Shown piece after piece: positions 4,357 to 6,073 of a DNA stretch of 6,073 nt. The DNA comes from an uncultured SAR324 cluster bacterium. Lineage in GTDB: Bacteria > SAR324 > NAC60-12. Position 1 is the stretch's first letter; the number at the start of each line of letters is the position of its first letter. The notes beneath the pieces are model-generated. The model had not been told where the DNA came from and did not search any database. It was given only the letters and a program-made list of their open reading frames with translations. A program made the position numbers and the translations under genes. The stretch is from the NCBI GenBank assembly GCA_902575715.1, contig CACGSI010000051.1:1-6073 (forward strand). Reading direction: 5' to 3'.

Positions 4357-6073
4357 ATGAAAAATTTAAGTAAAAAAAATGATATAAGAAGCCCTTATCT
4401 GAATCAACTATTATCTCTTCAACCTGTTGGAGATGGAGTGGCACCAATATGGGATCCCAATGGAGAATTTATATACTTCCAGCATAGCACAAAAAATAAA
4501 AAAACTATTTCAAGTATTAACTTAAATGATGGAAAAATAAAAAAAATTTCTGATTACAAAAGTGGGTTAGCTTTTCTTAGTTCATCTATGATGACTTCCT
4601 CGCCTGATGGTCAATGGCTTTCATACCTAAATAATGAAAAAAAATTTGTTGACAGGAAAAGTTCAAATAGGAATGAAATTTGGCTGCAACCAACTTCTTC
4701 CGGAAAGAAAGCAATGCAGTTAACCAAAACCAATTCAAATATTAATTCTTATAATTGGTCTAAAGATAATGAAAATATCGTTTTCTCCACTAATCTTTTT
4801 GGATCTTATGATATCTTTAGAGTAGGAATAATAGATCAAAAAGTTATTCGTTTGACTTCTGGTGAGAATTATGAGGTTTTTCCAATTATTTCAGATGATT
4901 GTGAAAAAATATATTTTGTGAAATTGGACGAGACATGGACTAAACACACGATTATGGTTATGAATTTTGACGGAAGTGATATTAAACCTTTGGTAACTGA
5001 TGAAAATTTTTTCGACTATCATTATGGAAGGTCTTTTGGATTTCCTATTATTTCCAAAAGTACAAATAGTATTATATTTCCATCTAATCGAAGTGGCTGG
5101 ATTAACTACTGGAGAAAATCTTTAAATGGAGAAGATCTGAACATTTTATGTCCTGAAGAATCTGACCAGACTGAAGCGCAACTTTCTCCTGATGGTTCTA
5201 GTATTTCTTTCGTCTCAAACACTAACGGGACTACGCGTTTAACAGCAATTAATTTTAATGAACAAAGAAAAAAAAAGGAGTTGGTTATTCCTGAAATAGG
5301 GATAGTTTCTTCTCCTTCTTGGTCACCTAATGGTGATAAAATTGCGTATTATTTTGGTGCACCATCTTCTCCTTCAGAACTATTTCTAGTTGATGTAAAT
5401 AATGCAAAAAAAATTCAACTTACCTCTTTAAATAATTTATCTAAATTAAAAAATAAGTTAGTTTCTCCGAAAAAAATTTCATACAGTAGTTTTGATAATA
5501 TGAAAATTTCTGCATACCTCTATATACCACCAAATGTTAGAACTTCTAAAAAATTTCCTGCGATAGTAATTGCTCATGGAGGACCTACTAGCCAATTTAT
5601 GGATATTTTTCGCTCAGATGTGCAATATTTTGTTCATAATGGTTTTGTGGTTCTGCTACCAAATATCAGAGGTAGTTCAGGTTATGGAAAGAAATTTGAA
5701 GATTCTAATTATCAGGACTGGGGACATGGTGATCTACGAGATATTGTTGCTGGTGTTGATATTCTCAAATCTCTAGGTTATGTTAACAAAAGCAAGATTT
5801 CTATTCACGGAACAAGTTATGGTGGCTGCATTAGCATGTCAGCTGTTTGTTTTGCTCCTGATGTTTTTCATACTGCCATACCACACGCAGGATATTCAGA
5901 TTGGTTGGACTTTAATGATGTACAAGAGTTAAGACATAGACAGCTATTAAAATATAAATTTGGAGATATTAATAATAACCGTCATGTTTACAAACGCTGT
6001 TCACCAATATACCAAGTATCTAACGTAAGGACACCAGTTTTTTTAGTTCACGGTCAAGGGCATCGTCCAAGTT
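4357..6073 (+). CDS. S9 family peptidase (prolyl oligopeptidase-type), 3' end outside window
   Basis: The frame is open from ATG 4357 to the window edge (572 codons). A TAA directly before the ATG fixes this as the first possible start; no Shine-Dalgarno site or signal peptide is seen, so the enzyme should be cytoplasmic. Residues about 29-365 form a PD40/TolB-like beta-propeller, with blade motifs of the SPDG/SPNG kind at about 33, 82, 135, 179, 233, 277 and 323, suggesting seven blades. Residues from about 370 form the alpha/beta-hydrolase domain: oxyanion-side HGGPT at 407-411, PNIRGSSGYGKKF, DWGHGDLRDI, and the nucleophile motif GTSYGG with Ser487. Such enzymes cleave short peptides, often as dipeptidyl or acylaminoacyl peptidases; exact specificity is unknown. 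In the later VHGQGH segment, the position where relatives such as DPP4 have the catalytic Asp is His569. The catalytic His region lies beyond the window. Confidence 0.9.
   Translation, partial: MKNLSKKNDIRSPYLNQLLSLQPVGDGVAPIWDPNGEFIYFQHSTKNKKTISSINLNDGKIKKISDYKSGLAFLSSSMMTSSPDGQWLSYLNNEKKFVDRKSSNRNEIWLQPTSSGKKAMQLTKTNSNINSYNWSKDNENIVFSTNLFGSYDIFRVGIIDQKVIRLTSGENYEVFPIISDDCEKIYFVKLDETWTKHTIMVMNFDGSDIKPLVTDENFFDYHYGRSFGFPIISKSTNSIIFPSNRSGWINYWRKSLNGEDLNILCPEESDQTEAQLSPDGSSISFVSNTNGTTRLTAINFNEQRKKKELVIPEIGIVSSPSWSPNGDKIAYYFGAPSSPSELFLVDVNNAKKIQLTSLNNLSKLKNKLVSPKKISYSSFDNMKISAYLYIPPNVRTSKKFPAIVIAHGGPTSQFMDIFRSDVQYFVHNGFVVLLPNIRGSSGYGKKFEDSNYQDWGHGDLRDIVAGVDILKSLGYVNKSKISIHGTSYGGCISMSAVCFAPDVFHTAIPHAGYSDWLDFNDVQELRHRQLLKYKFGDINNNRHVYKRCSPIYQVSNVRTPVFLVHGQGHRPS

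Noticed and set aside
5570..5776. A 68-codon plus-strand frame inside the peptidase gene
   Set aside because: It overlaps the oxyanion and GSSGYG region of the S9 domain in another frame; the S9 frame is open over the full region and explains the sequence.

Overview
This is an AT-rich (roughly one-third GC by eye), gene-dense bacterial window. The best taxonomic marker is a small four-cysteine zinc-finger protein at 2857-3123. It follows the gammaproteobacterial YbiI pattern over its whole length, including the C-terminal GSKDSQL motif. It is preceded by a clean sigma-70-type promoter (TTGGCA, 17 bp, TATAAA). I infer a low-GC, probably marine gammaproteobacterium; a SAR86-like lineage would fit, but the sequence alone cannot prove it.

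Left block, plus strand: the C-terminal two thirds of a DUF924-family protein (1-384), then 18 bp downstream a short-chain acyl-CoA synthetase of the PrpE/ACSS3 type (403-2285). The synthetase reading frame is broken near position 648, and family comparison suggests a deletion of about 16 nt. The downstream 545 codons keep every adenylation motif seen, so the break is either recent, a sequencing or assembly error, or rescued in some way.

Middle block, minus strand, convergent with the synthetase: the YbiI-like zinc-finger gene and a membrane-anchored thioredoxin-fold protein (2357-2860) overlap by four bases (GTGA) and form an operon with its own promoter. Upstream of them on the same strand is a separate lipoprotein gene (3295-4116) encoding an FN3 domain plus a C-type-lectin domain, probably displayed on the outer membrane.

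Right block, plus strand: after a 240-bp divergent intergenic region with candidate promoters and two back-to-back perfect hairpins, a cytoplasmic S9-family (prolyl oligopeptidase-type) peptidase begins at 4357 and runs off the end. It has a seven-blade-like PD40/TolB propeller followed by an alpha/beta-hydrolase domain with nucleophile motif GTSYGG. The position where family members usually carry the catalytic Asp reads His.

Most of the window looks like ordinary housekeeping and accessory metabolism. I see no CRISPR array, RNA gene, insertion sequence or clear defence system. The points most worth checking are the broken synthetase, the atypical S9 triad, the lectin lipoprotein with Bacteroidetes-like features, and the hairpin pair in the divergent promoter region.
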